This document shows positions 35,461 to 47,528 of a stretch of DNA of 64,000 nt, one piece after another. The position numbers and the translations under genes are program-made. The notes under the pieces are model-generated. The model saw only the letters and a program-made list of their open reading frames with translations. It was not told the origin of the DNA and did not search any database. Numbering within the stretch: position 1 is the stretch's first letter; every line of letters starts with the position of its first letter. Origin of the DNA: Perognathus longimembris pacificus (lineage: Eukaryota; Chordata; Mammalia; Rodentia; Heteromyidae); contig NC_063161.1 in assembly GCF_023159225.1 (NCBI RefSeq), positions 118,027,958 through 118,091,957 on the forward strand, written 5' to 3'.

Positions 35461-36889
35461 CGCTACGTGAAGGATACGTGCCCTCACTTTGGGCTTAATT
35501 CACAGCTCCAATCCACCTCCAGTCTCTGTGCTGTGGGAGTTTTTCTCCTATAGCTTGGAACTAAAGCTTCCCTGGATACAGCCTGGAAGTTAGGAAGGAA
35601 CACATGTCAAGTCAGCCTTCAGCAGATGGGAACATGACCAGCATCTTCTTCATTCAAGGCCTGATGCCAGCAGAGTTCTATGTGTTCCTTCACAGGGACC
35701 CCAGTGGGACTGAGCCACATTGCCTAATGTGGAAATCAGCTCTAGAACACACCCTTCCTTCACAAGTCTTGCTTTCCCCACCCCTTCCTAGCTCTTCAAG
35801 CTCCATGCCTCTGATTGCTAAAATGACTACTCTGAGACATGACCCAGTTCATCTGTGTTTAAGCTCTGATTTGGAGAGCAAACTTCTAAAAGGAAGAATA
35901 GTCAACTCAGGGAGGAGAGGGCCTTTAAAGAGGCATTGTTTGTGTTTTTATATCTTATTTCGCTATTAAAAACATCAATTACAAGAAATGGCATGGTATT
36001 AGCTTTCTAAACAGGATGTTGACCTTTTTTAATTTTCAAATAAGGTGCCAGATTTCTGCATGAAACTCTTCTTTTTCCTTGAATTTTAATTCTTCAGGAA
36101 CTTGATGCTGATAGGTATAAATCTGGTTTCTACTTAAGCATGTTCATCATGGCTTGACTAAGATTAATTGATAATGAGTTAAATAAAGGTATCTGTACCT
36201 AATTAGTAGAAGAGATGATGCAGTGTAGTAATTAAATTCAAATAGGCTTTTTGTCTATTTTTTGTTTGTATTTTGTAGTATAACTTCTCTCAGTGGTTTG
36301 GTATCTAAAACTTTTCTGTTATCCTGAAGAAATTTTCTAGAGTTTTAAATGACATTTTAGCCATGCTCTCTCTCAATTAGAAAATATCTAAGTGTGAATC
36401 ACAAATCATTCAAGAGAAACACATGTTTTTAGGAAACTATAAAGTAATTTTGAGAAAATTAGAAAATTAGATCCCATTGGAGGAGTTTATATGCTGTGTA
36501 AACAGGTGAACCAAAACTGAAAAGGAAAAAAAAAAAAAGAAGCCAAAACAAAAGGAAAATAACACCAAAGCAAAACAACAAAACAAACAAAAACATATTC
36601 ACTAAACTTAATTAGAGAACAGGATGTTTTTATTAGGAAATTTGGGGCTTGAGGCATGCAGGATTTCTTCCAACAAAAAGCCATATGTTCTTTTGGAATG
36701 CCAGCCTTGTGATAGTCACGACTCTGTGGTCCTGCAACACACAGCAAAATGCTATGCAGCCCTTATGGTAGAAATGAACCCATTCCCTAAAGCAGCATCC
36801 TTCTACCATGCTAGCCTCTCATTTGGCTGAGTTGTTTTGCCCTAAGAATATCTAGAGTGATGCTTAACTCCCAGAGTTCTACCACGTTT
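35461..36889. other. Intron 1, no feature recognised
   Basis: An open stretch at 35604-35969 has no recognisable domain and is taken as chance. Confidence 0.55.
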
Positions 36890-37150
36890 CTCACTGCTCT
36901 GGACTGAATGTTCACATCCTCCCAGTTCATGTTGATACTCCATACCCTGATGGAATAGTGTTTGAAGATGGGGCCTTTGGCAGGTAATTAGAATTAGATA
37001 TGCTGAGGGTAGGATCCTTATAATGAATTGGACTTTTTCTTATGAAAAGGAAGATGTGGGGGTAGTTTAGTCCATGAAGAGCTTGCAGGATCTTGTCTCT
37101 GCCAACCTCTCCATTTTTGTTGATGGGTCTCCCTTCCTGTGATTTTCTTC
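36890..37150 (+). mobile_element. MLT1/MST-type LTR, sense, partial
   Basis: The sequence GGACTGAATGTTCACATCCT, TTGATACTCCATACCCTGAT, GAATAGTGTTTGAAGATGGG, GCCTTTGGCAGGTAATTAGA and GGATCCTTATAATGAATTGG follows the 5' half of an MLT1/MST LTR. An IDL-Geo was inserted just downstream at 37195. Confidence 0.75.
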
Positions 37151-37194
37151 TGTTGTGACCTCTGACTTAGCCTCTGTATGTCCCAGAACTTTTT

Positions 37195-37403
37195 TTTTTT
37201 TTTTTTTTTTGGCCAGTCCTGGGCCTTGGACTCAGGGCCTGAGCACTGTCCCTGGCTTCTTCCCGCTCAAGGCTAGCACTCTGCCACTTGAGCCACAGCG
37301 CCACTTCTGGCCGTTTTCTGTATATGTGGTGCTGGGGAATCGAACCTAGGGCCTCGTGTATCCGAGGCAGGCACTCTTGCCACTAGGCTATATCCCCAGC
37401 CCC
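37195..37403 (-). mobile_element. IDL-Geo SINE, antisense
   Basis: Full dimer read on the - strand, GGGGCTGGGGATATAGCCTA through to CCCAGGACTGGCC and an A tail (the T-run at 37191-37212). The duplication TGTCCCAGAACTTTT is seen at 37179-37194 and 37404-37418. It is nearly identical to the copies at 44.4 kb and 52.9 kb. Confidence 0.94.
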
Positions 37404-37611
37404 TGTCCCAGAACTTTTGCCCCTCTCTACCAAAATGTCTTCAGTGCCTGACACATAAAAGGAATTCAGGAAATGCCTTTCAAGTAAATGAATAGCAAAG
37501 ATTAGGAGGGAGCCACAGTCTAATGTGTTGGTGGAGTAGGAGATGTGGTTTGAAACAAGCAAATAAAAAGGAGAACACATTGATGGCCTTGTCTGATTGT
37601 TACTATTTTAA

Positions 37612-37723
37612 CTGTATTTTTTTTTGTGTGTGTGTGTGTGTTTTCTTTTTTGGTACTGGGGATCGAACCCAGGACGTTGCACTTGCTAGGCAAGCGCTTT
37701 GCCACTGAGCTACATCCCAGCCC
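37612..37723 (-). mobile_element. ID element (monomer), antisense
   Basis: On the - strand: GGGCTGGGATGTAGCTCAGT, GGCAAAGCGCTTGCCTAGCA, CGTCCTGGGTTCGATCCCC, the classic tRNA-Ala-derived ID with A and B boxes, and then an A-rich/(CA)n tail (37612-37645). The duplication TTGTTACTATTTTAA is at 37597-37611 and 37724-37738. Confidence 0.94.
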
Positions 37724-38333
37724 TTGTTACTATTTTAAATAGTAGGCCAACTTTGACTTTTACACTGATGTTTAAGTTCTTTCCATTATGTTAGTATCAA
37801 TGGTCATGTCTACTTCCTACTCTTTTTAAAGACCCTGTTGGGATATTGCTGGTGGGACAATGTAAGAAGATTGGCTACTAATATAATTACTCTAATTTCC
37901 TATGACCACTTTTGTCCTCATGATTTTTTTTTAACCATTGTGGGTATCTAGTGGGAAATTGAAAAGGGCAAATAATACAGTAACTCTCAAGGAAGATTAC
38001 ATCCAGATGATTTGAGTATATAACAAAGTTGAGGGGAAAAAAGCCAAACAAACCAAGTTGTGTTTATTATTTCTCATTATTAAGAATTGTTGCCTGACAA
38101 TTTTTAGCAATATACATAGTTATGGAAAGTTAAAAATTTTAAATGTTTTTGTGCACTAGATTTGCCTAGTGGGTATAGCCAACCAAATAGACCCTTCATG
38201 GGTATCAGTTTTACTGGGTGCAAATGTGGAACCTGGCCTTTAGTTGTCTTTAGGGTCTTGGCTACATATTAGACATTAATCTGAGCACCATTGTTTTTGT
38301 TCCATTTAGTGGGTTTAACCTAAAGACTATTAG

Positions 38334-38381
38334 TTCTCTCTCTCTCTCTCTCTCTCTCCCCTCTCTCTCTCTCTCTCTCTT
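38334..38381. repeat. (TC)n microsatellite
   Basis: CT repeat with one CCC interruption. Confidence 0.97.
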
Positions 38382-38929
38382 TTTAAAGAATGGCATTTGC
38401 ACCAAAATAACTTAAATCTAGAAGAAAAAAATAGGACATGGCATTTTCGCTTAAAATTCTTTGCATAGTCTTTTTTTCAGTCCTTTTCTAATTAAGGCTT
38501 ACCCTTTGTGCTATAAATAGAACTTCAGCAGGCAAGACTTGTATCATTTCAAGCAATTGATTGTGGGCACTGTTAAGTCAGAAATGAGAAGACAGGCCCA
38601 AGGCTCAGGAACTCAGGGAGAAATATTTCAGTCTTGAGGCTGAATCTACTGTCTTTGAAGTACCTGATTTGTCTGTAAGATTTTCAATTGATTGGATGAG
38701 TTGGATGAAACCTACCAAGATTATCAAGGATGATCTTTACTTCAAGTTCTATGGATTGTGGGTGTCAACAATGTGTGTAAAACACCTTCACATCAACACC
38801 TTGATATTGTTGGCTTGATTAACTGGGTTCTGTTGCCCAGTGATGGGAAATGCAAAACTATCACAGAAACAGGCAACACATTTTTAGTTGTTAGGTGTCC
38901 CAGAACTCTCCTAGTTAACCAAAACCCCA

Positions 38930-39010
38930 TAGTCTGGCCCTGTTTTGTAGATGATAAACAGGCCTGGGGAGGTCTTACACAGTATTTTACAAAACTGATT
39001 AGTAGTGAAA
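38930..39010 (-). mobile_element. MIR-like, antisense
   Basis: CCCTGTTTTGTAGATGATAA followed by CAGGCCTGGGGAGGTCTTAC is like the reverse MIR core. Short and diverged. Confidence 0.4.
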
Positions 39011-39721
39011 GGGGTTCACAGGAAATTTTTCTTATTTAAAAGCTGTCTTGCCTCATACTTTGTCATGTCCATCAAATCATGAGCATTAGATTCTGGACCA
39101 TTTATTAACCCAATCTAAAATCTCAGATTAAAAATTCAGCCTATCTTTTTCTTTACAGCTCTGATTTTTATTTTAAATTTCAACAAATTTATGACTGAGC
39201 TTTCAAGAGAACTAAGATAAAAACCTACAATGTGACATCATTCCTGCTCAAGTCTGAGTCTCTTTTTAGCAGACACGATGATGCATTTTAACTTCACTGG
39301 CTTATTACAGAAGACTGTGAAAAAGAATAAAATTCTTGTTAAGGCCAGAGGAGGAAATGTTATGGAAATGCCACCCTTCTCAGCTAAGTTGCCCTCTTAA
39401 ATTACCCTTTGTTTCATGAAGAAGGTTATTTGAGGAAGTGGAAAAATAGAGATACTGTGAGTTCTTTTAATTTGAATGTCATACATATTTGAAGGGCTTA
39501 TCTACAAGACAAAAATAAGATGCCTTGAAAATGAAGCTACAGGTAATAACAATAAAGTGTCTCTGAACTGAGGTCTAAACATTTGCATGAAACCTCTAGG
39601 ATAAATTTTACTTCCATCCATGTTCTGTGGAAAGTTTTCACTTTCAGGAAATGGGGATTGGAAGGTTTGTTCTTTTATTTATTTATATTTTTTCACTCCT
39701 ACTACTGTGTCTTTTTCTTTT

Positions 39722-39816
39722 AAACTATGGAATGCTTAATTATGTCATCCTAGGGCAGGGGCCACGCTAATCTCATATCACTCTAATTTTAGCATATGTG
39801 TTGTCGAAGTAAGCAC
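39722..39816 (-). pseudogene. U6 snRNA pseudogene
   Basis: On the - strand the sequence starts GTGCTTACTTCGACAACACA, continues TATGCTAAAATTAGAGTGAT, then GAGATTAGCGTGGCCCCTGC and AGGATGACATAA, and closes AAGCATTCCATAG. This follows U6 from its first base to near its end. It has several substitutions, lacks a few bases around the central segment and about ten before the 3' end, so it cannot act as U6. Such copies usually arise by L1-mediated retroposition. No snRNA promoter elements or duplication were seen. Confidence 0.88.
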
Positions 39817-41544
39817 AAGTTAATCCTTGTAAACCCAGTAAACCAAGTCAGGAACAATAGAAGCATTATACATTTTGGTTTTTTGCATTTCCTTTATTTT
39901 CTATCTGACCAGGAGGAGGGTAGGCTGGGAATTGGAATGAGGCCAAGAATTTAGCTCATTTAACAAACATTTTAAAGTTTTTAGCTTTAAATATTCAGTG
40001 ACAACCTTATTTTTCTCTTGTTGAATTCCTTGAGGAAAAGGGAAAAAATAATTGAATTTTTATAATAAGAACCTGTCTAAATTTTTGCAAAATACAAATT
40101 TTACTTGGTACCAAGAAATAACCAAAACTAGCTCTGTTTAGATGGATAAAAGTACCTTTACTCATTTTCTAAAAGAGCTTAGATTTTGGATGGGAAAAAT
40201 AAACATATTCTTTGAAATCCGTTTTGAAAACATCGTGGCATTTAAGCATTCCAATTTTTAATGACAGCTGAGAAAAGCTAGTGTTAGACTCCCATCCCAG
40301 CAAGTGAGTCCACTTCCTTTCAGGCCTGTGAATACCATCTGGAAACCATGATCTGCATGTTTATAGACCAATACCAAGAGAATGCTGCTGGAATGTTGAC
40401 TTTCCTCTTTCCATGTGAATATGTGCCCTGGAATCAAGCATTTCCATTATGCCTTTTTGGTTTGGATGTAAAATGGGTAATAGTAAAAGAAGTTCCAAGG
40501 CAAGTCATAGGCTTCTTTTCTCGGTGCTCAGAGGTGATGATGCCTTACTACCACATTGGGAAACAGGGTACCTTCCCTGGGGGTGGTTACTACACTTCTC
40601 TCTGAGGTGCTTGTTGTACCTTAAGAAAGGTTGCTTTTTAATAATCCAGTTAAGTGACATCGAGAATTCCTTACTTTATAAATGGGAAAAATAGCAATTC
40701 AAAATTTTCATCATTTATGTAAGTTGCACACTAAGATATAATATTTGGGTAGGGGATATAACTGGTAGAATAGTTTGCCTGAGTTCAAAGCTTACCTCTG
40801 GGTGGAAGGCAAAAATAACACATAATCTCTTTTATATTAGTAACAATTATTGACTGTTTACAAAGTTATCTTGCACTGTATTCCAATTTAATTTTCAAGT
40901 AATCCAGTGGTAGATGGTGTTGGATTCATTTATCAGGAGATACAACTGAAGCAATGTGATTTGCCTTTTTTTTTTTTTTTCATTTTGGTACTCAAGCTTT
41001 TCTCTTGATTGTAAACCCAAATATGACAAATTTTGCTTTAGGTGACTTGCATTTCCTGTGTTGTCAGTGAGATTCTCTTATTTACACATAGAAATACAGT
41101 TTACAGACTGTTCCATTAAGAAGATGGAGCAGGATAACATAAATATTCTAATTTAATTTATGAATGTTAATGGAAGCAACTCTATTTCAATGTGTAGTAA
41201 GCCTGTAATTCAATACTTAATTCAAGTGTCTTTTTAAAAAAAGCATTTTGGACAAGTATTATACTTTCTGTAATTTCGGCATCCATGTACATGTGTATGT
41301 GTGTATGTATATATATAAATATACATATCACATGTAGATAAACATATAAATCAGAAATATATGTGTGTAAAGTGAATATTAATATTTATTACTATGCTAA
41401 AAGCAACATAGATTAATATAGAATAGTTATAATGAAATAAGAATTTCTTTAGCCTCGGCTGTAAATAAAATATCATACATCATAGGTTTTTGTTTTATTT
41501 TGCAATTTTTTTGCCTGCACCTAATGACAAAAGGATATTATTAT

Positions 41545-41772
41545 AGCCAGGTGCTGGTGGCTCCTGCCTGTAATACTAGCTACTTAGGAGGCTGAGGTCT
41601 GAGGATCACAGTTTGAAGCCAGACCAGGCAGGAAAGTCTGTGAGACTCCTTTCACCAAATAACCACCAAAAGTCCAGAAACAGCAGTGTGGCTCAAGTGG
41701 TAGAATGATAGCTTTTCTGCTCAGGGACAGTGCCTAGATACCGAGTTCAATCCCCAGGATTGGTACAAAAGA
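41545..41772 (+). mobile_element. B1-Geo/dID-type dimeric SINE, sense
   Basis: The best-preserved B1 composite here. The left half is AGCCAGGTGCTGGTGGCTCC, AGCTACTTAGGAGGCTGAGG, AGGCAGGAAAGTCTGTGAGA. The right half is AGTGTGGCTCAAGTGGTAGA, GCTCAGGGACAGTGCC, GTTCAATCCCCAGGATTGG. It shows clearly that the right monomer is the one used in IDL-Geo. Confidence 0.85.
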
Positions 41773-42127
41773 AAACAACACAACAGAAAACAAAGATACC
41801 CATGATATTATATTTATAGCAGAGAACAAACTTTCACAAAGAAGACATAGAATCATTGCTAACTCATAGTTAAGCATCTTCCTTTAATTTGTGTGCAGTT
41901 TTTTAGTCTTAAAATAATCCATTGACATAAAGTTTTCTCTTCTCTGCAATTGCTGTGTTAGCTTCTGAGATGTCAGACACTTTCAAACAAAAACATGGAT
42001 TATGCAATATGATTTTTGCTTTTTTATCTTACAGTTTAGTTGAGCAAAAGTCCTTGGCAATTTACTCATTAAGTGGTTAATTCCAGGTAATCAAACAGAT
42101 AGTAGTCCTTCTTTAGAATGCAAAAAG

Positions 42128-42432
42128 AGGCTGGGCATAGTGGCTCATGTCTGTAATCCTGCTGGAGACTAGGAGGATTGAAGTTTGAAGCCAGCCCATA
42201 CAAAAAGTTAGCCAAACCTTCTAGTGAAGAAAAGATGGATGTGTTGATGCAGGCCTGTGATCCCAGCTACACAGGCGGGGTAAACTAGGAGATTGGTAAT
42301 CCATAATGGCTCAGGAAAGAAAACACAAGACTCTAATTGAAAATAACTAAAGCCCAAAGGGGTAGGGATCAAGTGGTAGAATAACTGTCCAGCAAGTGTG
42401 AAGCCCTAAATTCAAATCCCAGTACCACCAAG
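42128..42432 (+). mobile_element. B1-B1-ID trimeric SINE, sense
   Basis: First B1: GGCTGGGCATAGTGGCTCAT, CTGTAATCCTGC, GAAGTTTGAAGCCAGCCC. Second B1: GATGCAGGCCTGTGATCCCA, GCTACACAGGCGGGG. ID-type end: GGATCAAGTGGTAGAATAAC, AGCAAGTGTGAAGCCC, CAAATCCCAGTACCACC. Confidence 0.78.
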
Positions 42433-43870
42433 TAAAGAAGAGTGCAAAAGGAAGTCTGATAATTTCCAGCTAAGCTGAGAAGTCATAGATGGGGACTGTT
42501 TTTCTCTCTATAGGCAAAGAAGAAAAAATGTCAGAGGGAAACAGTAGCAAGGCACAGTTTAAATAAATGACCATTGTTCCCAGCCAAAAGGAGCACTGCT
42601 TATAGTGCTTTCCAACAATGACTCACCAACTCCCAAGTTACAGATGGAGAAAATGAAATTTGGATGGACATTTTAGAACAATTTGCAGTATTTGAAGAGT
42701 TGAAAAGGAAAATGTATCCTATTATAAAGTGGGGCAAGTACACAGAGTAAATTTGCTGTGTAGAAATGGTAAACCTAACCTTGTATGGAAAGCAGTAGAT
42801 ATAAAGCTAAGCTAAGCAAGGGAAGCTGGAGGGTTTTAATTTGCAAGTGGTTGAGTGTAGGAGTGAACTTTGTCTTAAGTTAAACTTCAGTGGTAATATC
42901 ATTGTCAAGAAGATTTTTAATGAGAGATGGTGCAGTTTGCTGTTGAGTAGTTGGTAAATGAAATGGAATGCTGAAGAGAATCAGAGTTACAGCTAGAGGA
43001 CAGAGTATCTTCTGCCGGCAGGTGACAGATAACTTGGGGGTTGATGAGTCATCGTGGGGAAGCAGTGCCAGCACCCCTTGGACTGTGAACAGTAGTCATT
43101 TATTTCAACTGTGTCATCCTGCTGGTCCCCGTTGACATTTTTCTCATTTACCATACAGAGAAAAATGGGCAGCACAAGAAACCACTACTGCAGGCTCTAA
43201 ATTAAGACTTTTCATCTAAAATTCAGCTCGTTGTCTCATCACTATTACTATTTCGAGGATCTTGTGCCTGTCCCTGAGTGAAGTCGTCAGTTTTGTTTGC
43301 CTCCCTTTGTGGCATCTCTAAGTCTTAATCACAGTATTCACAAAGGCACATTGCAGATCCATTGGGCAAACCCTTGTTGCATACTTGGGAGGAACATAAT
43401 GAAGACAAAGACGGAGAAAGGCAAGGGTTTTGGTTTAGTCGGAATGTAAGTGTGTGGGCATTGGGAGTTGTATGAAAATGGTCCCATTGAGGACCATTCA
43501 ACCAACTCATTAGAATCAGTTCTGGAAGTATGTAGATGATAAAAATGGGCATTTTTTAAAACTTGTACTGCCTGTTGGATTCAAATAGCTTGTTCTGAGT
43601 TCATTTAAATAGGCAATTAGTTTTCTCATATGGCTAGCATTAAATTAAAAAGTCACGTACCATCAGAAATTATTTGATACTGTGGAATTTCATTTTAGGA
43701 ACCACTTCATTGAAAAGTAATAGCATAAAATAAATGGTAGCAGATAAGAAAAACAAAAATTTCCATTATTGGTCAAATGGGCTCAAGGAGCTTATACCTT
43801 GTTTCATGACAAGAGAAATTTTAGTCATGTTTATTCAAAGAAAATAAATATGAGCACAAGTTATACTACT

Positions 43871-43930
43871 TAGTAGCCATACTACTAATAGCCATACTAC
43901 TAATGAACTAGTAGCCATACTACTAATGAA
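43871..43930. repeat. Short minisatellite, three units of 18-20 bp
   Basis: TAGCCATACTACTAA occurs three times, with TAG or TGAACTAG between copies. Confidence 0.9.
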
Positions 43931-44136
43931 TAAATCATTTATTATTCAATCCAGTGCTTAATTCAGTGCCTTGATATATTTAAATTCTTTGTTACTTGGA
44001 AAAGTAGCCCAGAGAACAATGTAAATATCATTTTTGACTAATATTGCCTTCAGTCCCAAGAATATAATTAGGTTAGACACTGGATACTGATACTGTCCTG
44101 AGTAATTGGTTGATTAAAAAAAAAGTACACTATTGA

Positions 44137-44160
44137 TCTATCTATCTATCTATCTATCTA
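44137..44160. repeat. (TCTA)n microsatellite
   Basis: About six TCTA units. Confidence 0.95.
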
Positions 44161-44320
44161 AAGGCACTGTGTTCTCAGAATGACTTAAATAGACTTTGTA
44201 GAGAAAAAAAAAACGTCTCTTCGTCTATTTCTCATGGGTTTTTTTCACCACTCCTGTTTCCTCCCTCTTTTCCTTTCTACACCCCCCTCTCTTCCTTTCT
44301 CTCTTACTGTTTTTATTTTT

Positions 44321-44538
44321 TTTATTTTTTTATTTTTATTTTTTTTGGCCAGTCCTGGGCCTTGGACTCAGGGCCTGAGCACTGTCCCTGGCTTCTTCCC
44401 GCTCAAGGCTAGCACTCTGCCACTTGAGCCACAGCACCGCTTCTGGCCGTTTTCTGTATATGTGGTGCTGGGGAATCGAACCTAAGGCCTCGTGTATCCG
44501 AGGCAGGCACTCTTGCCACTAGGCTATATCCCCAGCCC
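44321..44538 (-). mobile_element. IDL-Geo SINE, antisense
   Basis: Full dimer on the - strand. The A-rich tail is mixed with T (AAAATAAAAATAAA type). ACTGTTTTTATTTTT flanks it at 44306-44320 and 44539-44553. Very close in sequence to 37195-37403. Confidence 0.93.
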
Positions 44539-45989
44539 ACTGTTTTTATTTTTGGTACACCCATTTGAATACATTTGGTGGTGCATTCACGATTTATAAA
44601 CTGAATAGCTAAAATAATGAGTTGGCCCCACTGTGAGTTCCCAAGAGTAGTTCTAAATTACAGATGGCCAGCCAATGTGACTCCAATATCTCATTGGTTA
44701 TAGTGAGCCAGTAACTGGTGCTTAGCTATTGATGCACAAAGGATGGAAGTCAAAACCACTTTCAGCTGAGCAGTATTGTACTGAAAATTTGATATGGATC
44801 CTGTTGATTTGGAGGACAATGTCTTATTCTCTAGAACAAAATTCAACAACTCAATAATCCCCAGATTATTAAATATCTCTTGTAATGTAAGCGGAATCAT
44901 TTCTCAGCTATTTTGCATCCATTTGTAAATAAAACTAAACATCTAATTCATAGTTAATAAGTGGTGCATCATAGTGATCCTCTGACAAAAACTAGGTTTA
45001 GAATATAGTGAATATCTCACAGTGTTGGAGACCATCATGTGGAATGGAGATGACGATTCTTTTGAAGTTATGTGACAAGTATTTCTTTATTGTCTAGGAG
45101 TTCAACTAGAGTAGATCTTCCCAGTCCAGTTTTAAAAAATAAACCATATTCTTCAAAAATAAGACAAAGAACTGAAATATAAGCCAAAATTGCCATTGAA
45201 GAAAAGTGAGAATTTATCAGTAGGCTAGAAAAAAGTTTGGTGATAGGGAGAGAGTAAAAGAGTATTTATGAATAACTTTGGAATTCTACTAGAATTTAGC
45301 TTCAAACATTTCTCATTTCTCTTTCCTGTTTCCAATTTGGTAAAAATCCTTTAGTATGCAAAGATGCTAACTACTGAGTTAGATCACAATCTGTACTGGC
45401 TTTAAATTAGGTGACACTCTTTGCAGACAAAGCCTGGACATGTGAAGATTGCTGAATAGTGGATAATCTGGATTACTAAGGGCACAGGTTTTGTGAAAGG
45501 ATTGATGTCAAGGACCAAGAGTTAATGCAGTAAAGCCCCATCGCCACATCTTTGCACCTAAATCTATTGGAACATCAGTCAGAAACAGGCAGCACCATGG
45601 ACAGCTCTCTAAAGCTATGTTATGACTAAAGCCTGGGGATTGGCGTGGGAAATTTGAATTTAGAAGTTCCACCTATTATCTTATAGTGTCTCATGGACAG
45701 GCAGTTTAATTTATGCAGCCCTCAGATTTCTTAGTTCTCAGGAAATTCATATTAAATGATGAATTACAGAAAAACTATGTGTCAGTGGTGCAAATTTATT
45801 CATATTGTTTTTATTAACCTTTCAGCTTGAATCATTGACCTTTTCTTAACATTACAGTATTGAAATTTTGTACTTTATTTCAAAATAAAAAATGAAAATT
45901 AAATAAACTGATGGAAGAAACCAACATATATTGATGAGAGGTGGGAACTGGAATTTGTTGCCTACCTTGTGAGTTCATGTACAAGTTCT

Positions 45990-46027
45990 TGTGTGTGTGT
46001 GTTTGTGTGTGTATGTGTTTGTGTGTA
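45990..46027. repeat. Impure (GT)n
   Basis: TG runs broken by TTTG and ATG. It sits next to the trimeric SINE at 46050 and may be its tail. Confidence 0.9.
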
Positions 46028-46049
46028 GGGGTTATTAGTGGCATTTTGA

Positions 46050-46432
46050 GTTCAGGTCCTTATACTTGCTACGCTTGTACTTTGCTACTTGAGTTCTGTT
46101 TTGCCAATTACTTTAGAGTTTTACTTCCCACCTGAGTAAGAATTGCCTATTTTAGGTTTCCTGTCATTGTTGGGATCAGATGCCAGCTTACTGGTTCCAG
46201 CTTACCTCTGTAAAAAATGGATTCTCACAGATCTTTCTGCTAGGTAGCCTGGAACCACAACACTTCAATTTCAAACTCTCACGTGGCTTAGGATGAAAGG
46301 TATGTGCCACTACACTGAGTTAGGTGTTGAGAAGGAGTTTGCAAATTTTTCTGCCCAGGCTTGACTTAAGTTATTCTCCCCATCTCAGCCTCCCAGGTAG
46401 CTAGAATTACAGGTATGAGCCACCAGCGACTT
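46050..46432 (-). mobile_element. B1-B1-ID trimeric SINE, antisense
   Basis: The + strand runs ID-type (CCTTATACTTGCTACGCTTG, CTACTTGAGTTC), then reverse B1 (TAGGTAGCCTGGAACCACAA area, GGTATGTGCCACTACACTGA), then a second reverse B1 (AGCCTCCCAGGTAGCTAGAA, TTACAGGTATGAGCCACCAG). Confidence 0.68.
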
Positions 46433-47216
46433 GCTTTAGGTACAGATTCCTATACTTACTGTGCCACATAATTTTCATAGAAAGTTCATGTACTTACCTA
46501 GTGAAGAATATAGTTCATGACATGCTCTGCCCTATGATGTATTCCTTTTGTTACTACAAGGTCAGTAAGGAATGATATTTGACATATAAAGAGCTAGAGT
46601 GGTGATAAAAATCCAAGCCACCGCTCTCCCCAAATTAGTCTTCTGAGGGTTTTCTGTTTTCACAAACTAGGAGTGAGACTGGAAGAGAGAAATGGAGGGT
46701 ACCAGCAGTAAGCTAGTCAGGCACCAACAAGGAAATATCTGAACTTCTGTTGCCTGCAGCTGACATCCAGAGACTCCCCCCAACCCTTAAGATAGAGGTG
46801 AGCAAGCTCACTGCGAAAAGCCAGCTTGCTGAAGACATCCATGCAAGTTGATGATGGTGAGATCCTCTGCAAAACCTCCACATCTAGCAGCTTTGGAAGG
46901 AGAGGAAGGGCCATAGGCTTTATCATCTGTCTGTGGAGACTTTGTGTAAATAGAGTAGACCTTTAGTAGACATTGAGGAAAACCCATAAATGTTGATGGT
47001 GCATAGATTTCCGCACTGTACTGTGAATGCTTATCAGTTTTTCCCAGTAACACTTCCCAGCTCCTGCTAACAATGTGCCACATTCCAACAAATCTAAAAT
47101 ATTCGCTTTACCACTTACATTAATATTCACCTTGCTTTTAGGACACCATTGCTTTGGGGAAGACATATTTTCAGAAAATTAAGGAAAGAGAAACATCCAG
47201 CAGATCACACAACAGT

Positions 47217-47327
47217 GTGGCCAGAATAGGTGCTGCGGCTCAAGTGGCAGAGTGCTAGCCTTGAGCAAAAAGAAGCCAGGGACAGTGCTCAGGCCCTGAG
47301 TCCAAGGCCCAGGACTGGCCAAAAAAA
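47217..47327 (+). mobile_element. IDL-Geo SINE, right (Geo) half only
   Basis: It starts at CCAGAATAGGTGCTGCGGCT, just where the Geo half begins, and runs to CCCAGGACTGGCC plus an A9 tail. The ID-like left half is missing. The start coincides with the monomer junction, so this may be a free Geo monomer or a 5'-truncated copy. Confidence 0.85.
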
Positions 47328-47339
47328 AAGTGTATGAAA

Positions 47340-47528
47340 TAGGGCTGAGAATGTGGCTTAGTGGTAGAGTGCTTGCCTAGCATGTATGAAGCCCTGGGTT
47401 TGATTCCTCAGTACCACATACACAGAAAAAGCCAGAATTGGTGCTGTGGCTCAAGTGGTAGAGTGCTAGCAATGAAGCTCAGGGACAGTGCCCAGGCCCT
47501 GAGTTCAAGCCCCAGGACTGGCGAAAAT
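47340..47528 (+). mobile_element. IDL-Geo SINE, sense, next to a Geo copy
   Basis: A complete dimer inserted directly after the A tail of 47217-47327. AAGTGTATGAAA flanks it at 47328-47339 and 47529-47540. In the right half it lacks part of the usual AAGAAGCC segment (GCAATGAAGCTCAGGGACAG), a subfamily variant. Confidence 0.92.

Larger units (their letters stand above)
37739..41544. other. Intron 1, mostly unrecognised
   Basis: Holds (TC)n, a MIR-like patch and the U6 pseudogene. A possible ancient MIR/L2 patch lies at about 40870-40960. Otherwise unassigned. Confidence 0.55.
42433..46049. other. Intron 1, mostly unrecognised outside IDL-Geo
   Basis: Besides the minisatellite, (TCTA)n, the IDL-Geo at 44321 and impure (GT)n, nothing was recognised. 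Confidence 0.55.

Noticed and set aside
35604..35969. Open frame of 121 codons on the + strand
   Set aside because: No recognisable domain, no splice or promoter context and ordinary intronic composition. An open frame of this length is expected by chance in 64 kb.
37624..37645. Independent (GT)n microsatellite
   Set aside because: It lies within the tail of the ID element between its target duplications, so it is part of that insertion.
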